Source: Tritrichomonas musculus
Taxonomy: Eukaryota > Parabasalia > Tritrichomonadida > Tritrichomonadidae
NCBI GenBank assembly: GCA_039105265.1
Contig: JAPFFF010000038.1
Location: 1,178,001 to 1,242,000 of the forward strand
Length of the DNA stretch: 64,000 nucleotides
Direction of reading: 5' to 3'
Numbering within the stretch: position 1 is the stretch's first letter; the number at the start of each line of letters is the position of its first letter. Shown here piece after piece: positions 50,007 through 64,000 of the stretch. The notes beneath the pieces are model-generated. The model was given only the letters and a program-made list of their open reading frames with translations, made no database searches and was not told the DNA's origin. Position numbers and translations under genes: made by a program.

Positions 50007-52328
50007 TTATACTGGTGTGATTTTGGCATAACCGTCACCAGGATGGCCTCGTTCTGTCCCGTTTCCATCTGGCCGTGGGAATTCTTTGTCACCTTCAAGA
50101 GTTTGCGCATCGGTTAGGTAGTATGAGCTGTCCAGAAGGAATTTGGATGCATTTGATGAGTCTCCGGACTGCCAATGCTTCAAGCTAGACTCAGTGAAAA
50201 TCCACCCAGAGCCGCCGCCACCACTCGAACAGTCCCAATCACCTCCATAACCGCCGCTTCCTCCACCATACCAGCCACCACCGCCGCCTCCACCTGAATC
50301 GCGGCCTTGCCTGTACTTGCCAGTGGCGCCTTTGCCAAATTCGCCTGGATCACCTATATTTCCGCATCCTATTCCGCATGTGCTGCCTGTTTGAGTGCCC
50401 GATCCTTGATTAATCAATTCACCTCGAAAGTAACAGTTGCCTCCACTCGTGCCTCCACCGAATCCACCAGAAGTAGTTTTCATGCTGTCTCCGCTCGCTC
50501 CTCCGCCTCCGCCAGCAACAATTACTCGATGATAGTCGGTGCTTCTCGCGATTCGAATTGATGTAGAACCTCCTCCTGTTCCTGGGACACAAGTGGCACT
50601 TTTACGGTGGCTTGTCTTTGTTCCTCCTCCATCGGGGAAGCTGCCGTCCGTTGTTGCACCATCTCTTGAATTTGCAGGCTTCCCTTCGCCGCCAACAAAA
50701 ACAAATATCTTCTCGCTTCGATTCAATTGAATTGTGCCTCGTGAATAACCGCCCAAACCGCCTTTTCCATTTGATGTATTACAATACTTATCTCTCTCAC
50801 CTACCGAGTCACCTCCCTGGGCTCCCCAGACTTCCAGTTTGTATTTCCCCTGAAAAAGATGAAATTCAGCTTTCTTTCCTTCATATCCGAGCAGGACACT
50901 CGTGCCGCTCGTTCGCACTTCGTTGCTCACAAATTCAACCGATTTTCCATCAGTGCTAAAGACAATGCATCGCACGAAGTACGCGCCTGGCCTGCAAATG
51001 AAGTCAGTGGTATTCATTTCAAGTGATGTGATTGGCTCTCCTTTTTCATATGATTTCTCACCAATAGATTCCGCATTACTTGTGCTGATTATGTACTTGC
51101 TTTTTGATGTATCAATCATTCTTCTTTTTGACGTCAGTTTGATTCGTGCGCTGACAATGAGGCCACTTTTCACACTGGCTGAAATTTCTCCTTTGAATGA
51201 GGCCATAATTTCTTCATTCAATTTTTCTTGAAGATCGTTTTTGGCTTTTTCAGAATCAGTAAGTTTCTTTTTGAATTCATCTTTTTCTTTTTCAGAACTA
51301 TTCAATCGTTTTTGAAGCAACTCATTTGCCTGTTTTGAGTCATTTAGCTGATCCTGCAGATTTTTAATTGCTGCCTCAAATTCATTTCTTTGTTGTTGTT
51401 CTGTATCTTTGAATTGCTTCTTTATTTGATTCATTTGTGCTTCAAATTCTTTCATTTTGCCTTGCTGCGAATCGTTGATGCTTTCTAACGATTTCACTCT
51501 TTCTTGGAGATCCGTTTTTTTATTGAACATTTCTTTAAATAAAAGGAAATTGAATGGCAAGTAGTTGAAGTAGTGTTGGCTTGTTTTATCCATTTTTGAG
51601 TAAAGATCAAGAAGCTCAGAAAGACGATTTTCTGACAATTTTCCAATTTCAATGAATTGGAAAAAAACGTAAAATTCACTGACTGATTTCTTAATAAAGT
51701 CAAAAAGTTCATCACTTGAGATTCCTTTGTATGAACTCTTTTCAATGATGCGATAAATTGTTGAAATTGGCAACTTGGCAAATTTTTCATTAGTAAAGCA
51801 TTCACTTATTTTGTTTGTTAAAATGTTTTCAATTTCTGAGTTGATTTCATATTCTGTTTTCTTGGTTTCTTTCTGCAATTGAATCTCATATTGAATCATT
51901 TGAATGATAAAATCAACATCAACAGTGTGGCTTTTAATGTAATCATTGATTTGTTTTGATAATTTTCTGATTTCTAAATATTTAGATATTTTAAGGAGAT
52001 CAACACATTGATTGTATTGTAGGAGGGCATTTTCTTTGATGTTTGAATTTTGCTCTAAAATTTGGAAAAATAAAATAACACTTTCAAAAGAAAGATGCAA
52101 TTCTTTTTGAAAATCGCGGATTTCTTGTGGGAAACGACTGATAACATCTTTAAACGTATAGTTTTCTCGAATTAGTTTGGAATATTTAGTTATTTGTGAA
52201 TAATATAAATTTATTGTTTTAGAAGAAAGTTGAAAAGCAAATAGATCATCGTTTTCATAGTTTTCATCATCAGCATATTCATTAAAATTGTTTAATTGAT
52301 CTGCATTCAGCAAATCCACTTGACTCAT
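50007..52328 (-). CDS. BTB-like/coiled-coil/glycine-rich domain protein
   Basis: 773 residues from the ATG at 52328-52326 (MSQVDLLNADQL). An upstream in-frame ATG at 52406 would add 26 residues, but a good initiator, TCATTATT at 52340-52333, supports the inner start. Domains: BTB-like ~25-130 (FQLSSKTINLYYSQITKYSK), BACK-like helices ~130-285 (LPISTIYRII), coiled coil ~290-400 (KMKEFEAQMNQIKKQFKDTE), a beta domain ~400-500, and an ALK-like glycine-rich domain ~505-770 (YKLEVWGAQGGDS; RVIVAGGGGGASGD; SGGGGGGGWYGGGSGGYGGD; DGYAKITPV) with about seven cysteines. No signal peptide or membrane helix is present, so the glycine-rich domain, usually extracellular, would be intracellular. GC content is higher over the glycine codons. 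Confidence 0.88.
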   Translation of the reverse strand: MSQVDLLNADQLNNFNEYADDENYENDDLFAFQLSSKTINLYYSQITKYSKLIRENYTFKDVISRFPQEIRDFQKELHLSFESVILFFQILEQNSNIKENALLQYNQCVDLLKISKYLEIRKLSKQINDYIKSHTVDVDFIIQMIQYEIQLQKETKKTEYEINSEIENILTNKISECFTNEKFAKLPISTIYRIIEKSSYKGISSDELFDFIKKSVSEFYVFFQFIEIGKLSENRLSELLDLYSKMDKTSQHYFNYLPFNFLLFKEMFNKKTDLQERVKSLESINDSQQGKMKEFEAQMNQIKKQFKDTEQQQRNEFEAAIKNLQDQLNDSKQANELLQKRLNSSEKEKDEFKKKLTDSEKAKNDLQEKLNEEIMASFKGEISASVKSGLIVSARIKLTSKRRMIDTSKSKYIISTSNAESIGEKSYEKGEPITSLEMNTTDFICRPGAYFVRCIVFSTDGKSVEFVSNEVRTSGTSVLLGYEGKKAEFHLFQGKYKLEVWGAQGGDSVGERDKYCNTSNGKGGLGGYSRGTIQLNRSEKIFVFVGGEGKPANSRDGATTDGSFPDGGGTKTSHRKSATCVPGTGGGSTSIRIARSTDYHRVIVAGGGGGASGDSMKTTSGGFGGGTSGGNCYFRGELINQGSGTQTGSTCGIGCGNIGDPGEFGKGATGKYRQGRDSGGGGGGGWYGGGSGGYGGDWDCSSGGGGSGWIFTESSLKHWQSGDSSNASKFLLDSSYYLTDAQTLEGDKEFPRPDGNGTERGHPGDGYAKITPV

Positions 52329-52332
52329 TTTA

Positions 52333-52340
52333 AATAATGA
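52333..52340 (-). promoter_or_regulatory. Initiator of the BTB-like/glycine-rich gene
   Basis: TCATTATT on the minus strand, 12 bases or less from the chosen ATG; decides the start. Confidence 0.55.
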
Positions 52341-52409
52341 TTTTTGCCATATTTTTGGAAATTTTGAAAATTTTTTAAAAATAAACCATTCAATCATAAT
52401 AATCATTCA

Positions 52410-53600
52410 ATATAACATTATTGAGATTTTCTCCAAAATAAAAAAGGAAATATATTATAAATTTTTTTATAATAAATAAGATTCAAATACTTAATCATTT
52501 GTGGAAATATATAATGCGAAATCAAAGTAAATTGATGATATATCTCAATTCACCTACGAATATTGGTGTCATTGTATTATATACCTTTTATATAATTAAT
52601 TTTTCATTTAATAAATTGGGTTTTAGCTACATATTTATGAAAAATAAAAAAATATTATTAAACATTCTGCAAACAAGTATAATTAAAATGATTTAATACG
52701 CTACTTTCTTATATATTAATTCATATTTTCTTATTTGATTTCATTTAATTTTTAAATTATGTTACTAGTAGTACGATTTAGAATATTAATTTTATAATAC
52801 TATCTATATTTTTATTATATCTTTTGCTTCATTTTGTGTTAACTCGAATCCATTTTATTTTCTTCATCTTCTCTTGATTAATCTATTATTTGACTATGAA
52901 TCATGCAAAATGGCAGTTAACCGAAATTACATCACATCCATAAAACTTTTTCTTTGAAATAAAACTTATCTTTCTATATTTATTTATCTCTTGTTTTGAT
53001 AAATAAATATTCTTTATTTAAATGAAGGCACTTTAAAACCAATTGATTTGTTTATAAAAGTTTAGAATTTTGAATTTCCCTCTCAAAATTATTCAATTTT
53101 TAAAATTTATTTATTTTTTAATTATTTCAAAAAATTTTAATTGAAAAGAAATAATAAATGAATTTTTTGGTTTATTATTAAAATTTATATATGTTTATAA
53201 TATATGAGAGATTAAATTTTAAATTATAAATTATGAAAAATATAAGAAATAAATTATAGCATTTTTTTTCCATTTATTTATTTAAATATTTTATATTATG
53301 TATATAAAATTTTTATAATTTATAAAAATTAAATTTAATTTTGGAGATATTTATGAAAAATAACAGTTCGTAAAGTGTTTAATTTCAATGAAAGATCAAT
53401 AAGAAATAAGAAACTAAAATTATATATATTTTATTATTCTATGAATATTTTAATATAAATTATAACATAAACATATAAAATTATTAAAATAATTATTAAA
53501 AATAATAAAATGTTAATTATTACATTATATATTGAATAAATATTAATATATAAATATTTGTTTAATTTTTTTTTTTTTTAAAAGAATTGAATATAAAATT
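52410..53600. other. AT-rich intergenic DNA
   Basis: 1.2 kb between divergent genes, extremely AT-rich after 53050, with poly-T at ~53568-53579. No credible frame or RNA. Confidence 0.5.
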
Positions 53601-53603
53601 TTA

Positions 53604-53610
53604 TCATTTC
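53604..53610 (+). promoter_or_regulatory. Initiator of the beta-galactosidase gene
   Basis: TCATTTC, with the A ten bases before the ATG. Confidence 0.55.
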
Positions 53611-53615
53611 TATAA

Positions 53616-56942
<3,327 letters not shown>

Positions 56943-57028
56943 AAGATTGGAGATTTAAATTCTTAATAAATCAAAACTTAGTCTGATTATTATTACTTAA
57001 TTTTTTTATATTTATTTTATTTTAAAAT

Positions 57029-57037
57029 AAAAAAAAA
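57029..57037 (-). terminator. Pol III terminator of the tRNA
   Basis: On the minus strand a run of eight T directly after the discriminator base. Confidence 0.75.
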
Positions 57038-57110
57038 TGGTCCCACAGGGACTCGAACCCTAGACCTTTGCGTTATCAGCACAACGCTCTACCGACTGAG
57101 CTATGAGACC
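57038..57110 (-). tRNA. tRNA-Ile with anticodon GAT
   Basis: 73 nt. Acceptor GGTCTCA/TGGGACC, D arm GCTC-AGTCGGTA-GAGC, anticodon stem TTGTG/CGCAA with loop CTGATAA (anticodon GAT), T arm AGGG...TTCGAGT...CCCT, discriminator A, no encoded CCA and no intron. GAT reads ATC/ATT isoleucine codons. Eukaryotic nuclear genomes usually use AAT for this box, so the first anticodon base is unusual. Confidence 0.9.
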
Positions 57111-58100
57111 ATACATTCTTAGAATGAAATATATTTTTATATTTGTAATTTTTGGTAGTAACAAATTTTAAATTTGGGGCAATTGCCCTTTTTATCCTAT
57201 ATATAATAAGAGTTCATTTTGAACATAGGCTTAAAAAAATCAGAATAATATCAGTATATCAAATCTATCATTAAAAAAATCCTATCTCTAATATATAAAG
57301 AGTTTTTATTCAAAAATGATTAAAAATAATAATTTTTAACTTTTTGAGAGAACTATAGTCCATTTCTATTACAACTCAACTAGATGATAAATCAGCCAAG
57401 TTTCAATTCAGACAGTTTACGACTCATCCTGACAGGATTACAATTCAGATCGATTATGAATAAAAATCAATTTCCATTGATTTAAATTTATTTTAATTTA
57501 TTTTTCTAAATTTGTACTAAGCCAACTCAATCTTTAGCAAAGCTATGCCAATTCATATTCATGCCAATGCTTAGTTGTGCCAATCCAGACCAATTCATTC
57601 CTTAGCCAACTCAATCCTTAGCTAAATCAATCCATAGCCAACGCAATCTTCCTTTAAGTCGACAATAAGCCAAAACAATTGTTTGTCAAGTCGATCCTTA
57701 CTTAAACATTATTCTATAAAATTCTATATTATCATTTTATTTATTAAATAAATAAAAAGGTACTGAAACTCTGTATGTTTGGGTAAATCGAACTTTAAAA
57801 TTGTTTTTAATTCTTTATATTTTTGTTTTATACTTTAGTTAGATATCTTATAAAGACATAAATAAAGATTTTTTAAATACAATTTTTAACAAAAATGATA
57901 AAATTTGATATTTGACCTACGTACGATGAGAAATTGACCTTGCTTTTTAAACTTTTTGACAATATTTTAATAAAAATGAGATAATGTTTAAGAAATTCTT
58001 CCATTTTTATTTTTATGATTTTATAATCTTTCTTATTCTCTTTATAGATTATAATCTTTCTCATTATTCTCACATTCATTATAATTATTGACAGATTCAA
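57111..58100. other. Intergenic DNA with a decayed repeat
   Basis: 57500-57700 holds degenerate copies of TTAGCCAACTCAATCC, an eroded tandem repeat. Otherwise AT-rich and empty. Confidence 0.45.
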
Positions 58101-58490
58101 AATACGTAGATGAATGAGATTAAAAATTTGGGAAATAAAATAAGATGAGTAAAAATAGAATAAATAAGAAGATATTAAACAAATGAGGAAGGTGAAATAT
58201 TGAATTGGACAAATGAAATTTGATGAGATAGATGAGATAAAATGAGATTGAATGAGAGAGATGAAATCGAATGAGATTAAATGAGATGGATGAGAAAGAT
58301 AAGATAGATGAGATAAATGTGAATAGAAGATATTGAATGAGACAGAGGAAAAAATGATATTAGAGAGAGTAAATGAGATTGGATGAGAAAAAAGAAATTA
58401 TATAAGATTACATGAGATCAGATGGACAAAGAATATTAGATGAGAGAGATAAAAAAATAAGATTTGATGAAAGGGGTAGAATAGATTTAA
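58100..58490. repeat. Purine-rich GATGAGAT satellite, left part
   Basis: Degenerate GATGAGAT / AATGAGATT / GATGAGATAGAT words, almost pyrimidine-poor on this strand. Continues at 60540-61080 beyond the inserted element. Confidence 0.75.
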
Positions 58491-60524
58491 CACTGTTAAG
58501 GTGAAGTGACCATCACAGTATTCAAAAAATAAAACTTTTTGATAAATGTAATAAGAACTTTTTGATAAATGTAATAAGAACTTTTTGATAAATGTAATAA
58601 GAACTTTTTAATAAATGTAATAGAACATTTTGATAAATGTAATAAGAACTTTTTAATAAATGTAATAGAACATTTTGAAAAATGTAATAAGAACTTTTTG
58701 TGAAATTAAATTATAGATCTAAAATTATTTGGGAATATAGTAATACCGAAATGAAACTATTATGGAATATAGCGACATAATTACAATAATATTCTTGAAG
58801 TTACTGGTATTTTACTCTAATTTAAACTTGATATTCAAAATTGGTAATAATTAATATGGAAGTCTTCAAAAAGATATATTATCCACAAAATTAATTCCTC
58901 AAAAAGATAATAAAATATAGAGCAAGCGCCACTATGACCATATTTAAACCAGATTAAATAATAATATGTAATGTGTTGCCAAAAAAACAGTATAAAATAC
59001 ATTACTTTTATTAATGATTATAATATTGACACAAATGGCTACTCCCTGAATTCCAAATCTAGCAGAAAATTTATAATTAAAATTATTTCGAAAAACAAAC
59101 TTTCATTTAATCAACCTAAGTCTCATTTTTTTATAAAATAAGCTCATAAAAGAGAAATTAGATTTTTAAACAGTTGGCGTATCCTTTTAAAATATATTGA
59201 TTTAATATTAAATTATATTACTGAGAAACAGTCGAATAAATTTCTGTAAAAACAGTTAGTTATAATAAATTTGTACAAGCAAGATGAAAAAAATGATTAA
59301 TTGAGATTTTAAAATACTACATTTAAATAATTCTGAAACCATGTTGCTATAAATTAAAAACTAAAAAAAAAACTATTCATATTTATTAAAACTTTAGGAT
59401 TTTACTAGCATTTTTTTTAATATCTTACAATATTGTAAGATATCCATCAATATTTATATATTTGAATTTTTTCTTAATATTTTCAAAATTTGTTAAAGCT
59501 CTCACAATTTTAGTAAAATATTAATGATTCCAATATTTTTACTTTTAATCTATTAAAATATCAAATGTTCATAAAAATAATATTCAATAAGTAATTTATT
59601 CATTTAAATTATGTTTGGTCTTTTCGTCTATGTGGTATAGTATAAATTTTAAAGTCTAAGTTAATCGCTATCGAGTATTTAGATAATCGTTTGAAAGTTT
59701 AAGATAATCGCTATCGAGTATTTAGATAATCGTTTTAAAGTCTAAGATAATCGCTATCGAGCATTTAGATAATCGTTTTAAAGTCTAAGATAATCGCTAT
59801 CGAGCATTTAGGAAATCGTTTTAAAGTCTAAGATAATCGCTATCGAGTATTTAGGAAATCGTTTTAAAGTCTAAGATAATCGCTATCGAGTATTTAGGAA
59901 ATCGTTTTAAAGTCTAAGATAATCGCTATCGAGTATTTAGGAAATCGTTTTAAAGTCTAAGATAATCGCTATCGAGCATTTAGATAATCGTTTTAAAGTC
60001 TAAGATAATCGCTATCGAGCATTTAGATAATCGTTTTAAAGTTTAAGATAATCGCTATCGAGCATTTAGATAATCGTTTTAAAGTCTAAGATAATCGCTA
60101 TCGAGTATTTAGGAAATCGTTTTAAAGTTTAAGATAATCGCTATCGAGCATTTAGATAATCGTTTTAAAGTCTAAGATAATCGCTATCGAGCATTTAGAT
60201 AATCGTTTTAAAGTCTAAGATAATCGCTATCGAGTATTTAGGAAATCGTTTTAAAGTCTAAGATAATCGCTATCGAGTATTTAGATAATCGTTTTAAAGT
60301 CTAAGATAATCGCTATCGAGTATTTAGATAATCGTTTTTAAGTCTAAAAAATAAAAGGCGCCAAAATTAAATATCATTTATCAAAAAGTTCTTATTACAT
60401 TTATCAAAAAGTTCTTATTACATTTATCAAAAAGTTCTTATTACATTTATCAAAAAGTTCTTATTACATTTATCAAAAAGTTTTTATTTTTGAATACTGT
60501 GATGGTCACTTCACCTTAACAGTG
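58491..60524. mobile_element. TIR element with subterminal iterons and minisatellite (2034 bp)
   Basis: The ends CACTGTTAAGGTGAAGTGAC... are inverted and identical over ~38 bp. Next to each TIR lie tandem 23-bp units AACTTTTTGATAAATGTAAT-AAG (about eight on the left, five on the right, inverted). The core has ~900 bp of AT-rich DNA and a 43-bp minisatellite. No transposase and no clear target duplication (flanks AGATTTAA and TGCTATTT). Superfamily unknown. Confidence 0.75.
59651..60346. repeat. 43-bp minisatellite, about 16 copies
   Basis: Unit AAAGTCTAAGATAATCGCTA + TCGAGCATTTAGATAATCG + TTTT. Two variant pairs alternate in blocks (GAGCATTTAGATAA and GAGTATTTAGGAAA), showing block amplification. 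Each unit has two ATAATCG words. Confidence 0.95.
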
Positions 60525-60539
60525 TGCTATTTATCATTT

Positions 60540-61080
60540 CTCTTGATGAAAATGAAAAGATTAAAATACAAAGAAAAGATTAGAAGAGGCCGGTTGAGAA
60601 AAAAAAGAGGAAAAAGAGAAGAGATTTGATGATATAAATGAGATTAAAAGAAATTGAATGAGAAAGAAGAAAGAACAGATTGGAAGAGATAAATGAGATT
60701 TGATAAAAAGATGAGACAATTGAGATTAAATGAGATAGATTAGATTAGATGAAAAAGATAAGACTGATGAAAAAAAATATTAGAAGAGAAAGATGAGATA
60801 AATAAGATTAAAATCGATTTAAAAAGAGAAATGAACTTAGATGAAATATAAGAGATTGAATGAGAAAAAAGAGAGATGAGATTTGAAGAGATAAATAAGA
60901 TCAGACGATATTAAATGAAATTGATGATATATGATGAGATCAGATGAGAATGATGAGATTAATCGAGATTGGATGAGACAGATGAAAATGGATGAAATAG
61001 ATGAAAAAAATGAGAATAAATGAAAAGGATGAGAATTAAACAGAAATGTAGAGATAAAATATTAAAAAGATTGTTTAAAA
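60540..61080. repeat. Purine-rich GATGAGAT satellite, right part
   Basis: Same texture as 58100-58490 (GATGAGATCAGATGAGAATGATGAG). No gene. Confidence 0.75.
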
Positions 61081-61309
61081 TAGATTTGTTAACAGAATTT
61101 TTTAATAAATGTTTTTGATTTGGAAATATGCAGAAAAAGATCAATAAACTGAGCTAAAGACACTTTTTGAGCGAAGCTCAAAAAGTGGCGACACTTGTTA
61201 TGTAAAATAAAAAAATATTTCCAGGATTCATTTATATAGTAAAATAAATATATCTCTCTGATTCAAAATTTTCTGAGATCCATAGGATTTTTTATTATTA
61301 TTATTTTTT

Positions 61310-61317
61310 TCATTCTT
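61310..61317 (+). promoter_or_regulatory. Initiator of the DUF3447 gene
   Basis: TCATTCTT, A about 11 bases before the ATG at 61323. Confidence 0.5.
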
Positions 61318-61322
61318 GCACG

Positions 61323-62789
61323 ATGAACATTGCAAAATATTTAGATCAAATGAAAAATATCCAAGATATTTTTCTCTCATTCTTAGAAAATGGAGAAAAC
61401 GCCGAAGACACTTTTAATAATCTCAACATTGGAGATGAACACGACTTTAAGTTGTTTTTACATTTTATTTCAAGCATTTTTTGATAATTATTACCATGGC
61501 CCCACTTTTTTTGACAAAATCAAGCTTACGCTGCAGCATTTCAAGGACGACATCAAAAAATATTATTCAAATTCAGAAATATTCAATGTTTTCAAGCAGA
61601 ACAAGCGAATCCTTCTCTTTCTCATTAAAGAAGAAATCATGACAGTTGACGAATATGTTGCCAAAATAATCGTAACAGATGAATTGTTTACAAATAAGAA
61701 TTACGTACAATATTTTTGGCCGGAAATAAAGCTTTTCGAGAATAGAAAGTGGTTTCCTAAACATGAGTTGGATGAATATTTAAAAAATGAGCTGCCTGAT
61801 GATTTTGATGAAATGAGAAATAAAAGAGAAAATGAAAGTTTTATCTGCAAATTGATTCGAGATGATTTGGTTGAAGATTTCATTGCATATTTTAATGAAA
61901 CATTTATCTCGCCCGATTCAACAATCGATCAATCAATCTATAAAACAAATTCATTTTTACTCGAAAAGCAGATTCATTCAAAGGAAGGAATAACTTTAAT
62001 TGAATACTCTGCTTTCTTCGGATCAATTCAAATTTTCACTTTTTTGAAAAATGTAAAGGCCGAATTAACGCCATCATTGTGGCTTTATGCAATTCACAGC
62101 AATAATGCAGAATTAATTCATCTTCTTGAAAAACTTCATATTGAAATAAAAACAGTTGAAGAAGAAAAATTATACAAAGAATGCTTCATAGAATCAATCA
62201 AATGCCACCATAATGAAATAGCTAATTATTTTATCAATAATTACCTACAGCAGACACTTTCATTCAATGCTTAAAATATTTTAATTTTTCATTTTTGCAA
62301 AATGAACTCGTAAATGAATCATCATTTTGCTACTTATGCTTTTTCGATTATTATTCACTTGTTAATGAACTTTTAACAAGTAGAGATGTTGATATCAACA
62401 GGAAAACAATTCAAAACATAAAAAAAGAAACATTGACATCATCAAACTTTTATTAGCTAATGATCGACATGATATCAATCTTCTTAATATTTTAAATATA
62501 ATAATTCATAAAATTCAAAATCATATCATTCAATACAATTCAAAATCATATCATTTAACATAATTCAAAATCATATCATTTGATATCATTCAAAACCAAA
62601 TATTTCGATTCCGTTTATATATCTGTATTGCATCTTATAGCCAAAATGAATGATGTTGAAATATTAAAACTTTTCCTCATGAAAAAAGGGATTGATGTTA
62701 ATACTAAAGATAGTTTAGGGAAAAAACCAATTGACTATTCTGAAAATCCTGAAATTAAACAATTGCTTTCAAAAGAATACAAGGAATAA
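61323..62789 (+). pseudogene. DUF3447-ankyrin protein gene, broken
   Basis: The ATG at 61323 opens MNIAKYLDQMKNIQDIFLSF and runs to FKLFLHFISSIF and a stop. One base earlier in the T run at ~61474 the family continues as FDNYYHGPTFFDKIK, SNSEIFNVFKQNKRILLFLI, ENESFICKLIRDDLVEDFIA, IEYSAFFGSIQIFTFL and SLWLYAIHSNNAELIHLLE, so a single T insertion separates the halves. A stop follows at 62274; beyond it lie degraded ankyrin text (RDVDINRK; NDRHDINLL), a local AAAATCATATCATTT repeat (62510-62590) and an intact C-terminal ankyrin unit LHLIAKMNDVEILKLFL...DSLGKKPIDYS (62580-62789). It is the most complete of four family relics in the window. Confidence 0.85.
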
Positions 62790-64000
62790 GTGATGTAGCA
62801 TAACTTTTTCATATATATGAGATAATTAATAAAAAATAACTATGGAATTTAGCTATTTTTAATTATATTTGCATTTTTATTATTATTATTTTTCTATTCA
62901 TAAACTTGAGTTTTTAGGTTTTCATGCTCTTGTGATGAAAGTTGTATCATGGAGGTCAACATGGTTTTACAATAAACAAAATTAAAATAACAATTTCTTC
63001 ATAACTTAATTTCTGTACAGGACATTGAACACGAATAATTCTTGAAAAAAAAAAAAATAATTATAGTAGAATAATTTTTGTTTCAAAAGTTATTTAGAGT
63101 GTGTTTAAATGAGCCTTTCTTGCTAATATAAAAGTCATTTTCAAATAATAATGATGATAATTGACAATTAGGATCAAATATTAGTGAAACAATTTTTGAG
63201 ATGAGTGGTCATGAAAATTCAAAGATTTTTTCGTATTAAGGGGGTTCTCAATAAATTGAATACAAAAAAGAAAAAATTTTTTACCTAATAAAACAAGAAA
63301 AATTAAAAAATAAATAAAAGAATAATAAGTACAGCAGAACATGAATCAATATATATTTGAAATATAGTTTATTTCTTTTTGCATCATGGAATTTCATTCA
63401 TCATTATTAATGATTGAAGATATATCGCTGTTATTTAACAGGTTTATAGCAAATCTATAAATTTAAGAATGATACAAACAAAATAATGCCCTAATAAGAG
63501 GTGCTTTTTATTCAACATTATAATGTAAATAATTGAAAAAAATTTTAATGAAAATAACTGGGTTAAAATTAGTGTTTGTTTTTATAAATCTTTAATAAAG
63601 TTTTTGATTCAGTTTTAAAGCATAATTAACAGTAGGGTACATTAATTTGTGAAAAAGAAAAATTAAAACTTTAATTACAGTATCATGAGAACAATCCATA
63701 AATCTTCATATAAAAATATTTTGCTAATGACTTCTAAAGAAAACTTTAAAGCTCGCCGATTTTTAAATTAGGTCTTCATTAAAAAAATAATATTATATTT
63801 TTCTGTGAATAGTTTAAAGGCAACTAATTATGATTAAATAAAAATATATAAAATGTATGTTTTATATTTTAAGATTGGTTTTCTGATAATAAGTATTCGT
63901 CGAGAATCAAGCATTTAAAAGGTGGCGGTTAAAACGGTTATAGAGAACCACCTTAAATTCTGAAATCGGGTTTTAATGCAACGATGGTCATTATATTCAT
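62790..64000. other. AT-rich intergenic DNA
   Basis: 1.2 kb to the window edge without a supported gene. A small hairpin GGTGGCGGTT...AACCACC lies at ~63921-63954; it does not fold as a tRNA. Confidence 0.45.

Noticed and set aside
52329-52406. Upstream start of the BTB-like/glycine-rich protein
   Set aside because: The extra 26 residues are not family-like, and the initiator TCATTATT falls between the two ATGs, so the inner one is used.
59651-60346. CRISPR-like regular array
   Set aside because: Units are contiguous 43-bp tandem repeats without unique spacers, in a eukaryotic context; it is a minisatellite.
63921-63954. Possible tRNA or structured RNA at the right edge
   Set aside because: Only one short hairpin; no cloverleaf, T-loop or terminator.

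Overview
This AT-rich window (roughly a quarter G+C by eye) looks like a parabasalid protist, most likely a trichomonad such as Tritrichomonas. The evidence is lineage-typical gene families (BspA-type leucine-rich repeats, BTB-like/coiled-coil proteins, DUF3447-ankyrin proteins, glycine-rich ALK-like proteins), start codons 9-22 bases after a TCA-Py-type initiator, one intron with GTATGT and ACTAATACTTAG signals, and a near-complete Polinton/Maverick. No bacterial operon features are present.

Layout. 1-1174 is a large palindromic repeat, followed by tRNA-Ala(CGC) at 1466-1538 and a broken DUF3447-ankyrin gene (1989-2720). 3600-3990 is a decayed acidic coding repeat. 4077-6335 is a BTB-like/discoidin gene split by a GC-rich hAT-like MITE (4799-5783); the reading frame is exact across the empty site. 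6540-8255 holds DNA-transposon relics, including a degraded MULE transposase. 9012-10379 encodes a WW-MyTH4-RhoGAP protein. 10775-12148 (MBOAT) and 14012-14956 (PlsC-type) are two phospholipid acyltransferases; a TA-flanked TIR element (12164-12905) abuts the MBOAT start. 15183-16188 is another TA-flanked TIR element enclosing a small frameshifted gene. 16558-18189 is a BspA-like protein.

19224-38453 is a 19.2-kb Polinton with 213-bp TIRs (two mismatches by eye) and a 5-bp target duplication (ACATT). It carries a packaging ATPase, double-jelly-roll capsid, a long fibre-like protein, retroviral-type integrase, protein-primed DNA polymerase B and about ten small genes. It looks whole, with no obvious breaks, and is young. 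No protease gene was recognised.

38686-43232 has a broken DUF3447 gene, a three-pass membrane protein, an intron-containing protein kinase with unusual catalytic motifs, and a BspA fragment. 43719-45680 is a microbial-type PARG with a long Gln-rich tandem repeat. 46189-47043 is a broken glycine-rich surface protein. 47304-49200 holds three TIR elements, two of them TTAA-spaced. 50007-52328 is a BTB-like/coiled-coil/glycine-rich protein. 53616-56942 is a secreted LacZ-type beta-galactosidase. 57038-57110 is a tRNA with an Ile GAT anticodon. 58100-61080 is a GATGAGAT-type purine-rich satellite split by a 2-kb TIR element carrying a 43-bp minisatellite. 61323-62789 is another broken DUF3447-ankyrin gene; the rest is empty AT-rich DNA.

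Host genes stand alone with short 5' leaders, and four DUF3447 relics plus many TIR elements show rapid gene birth and decay. Inside the Polinton the genes are tightly packed, often convergent, and some share one upstream sequence module.
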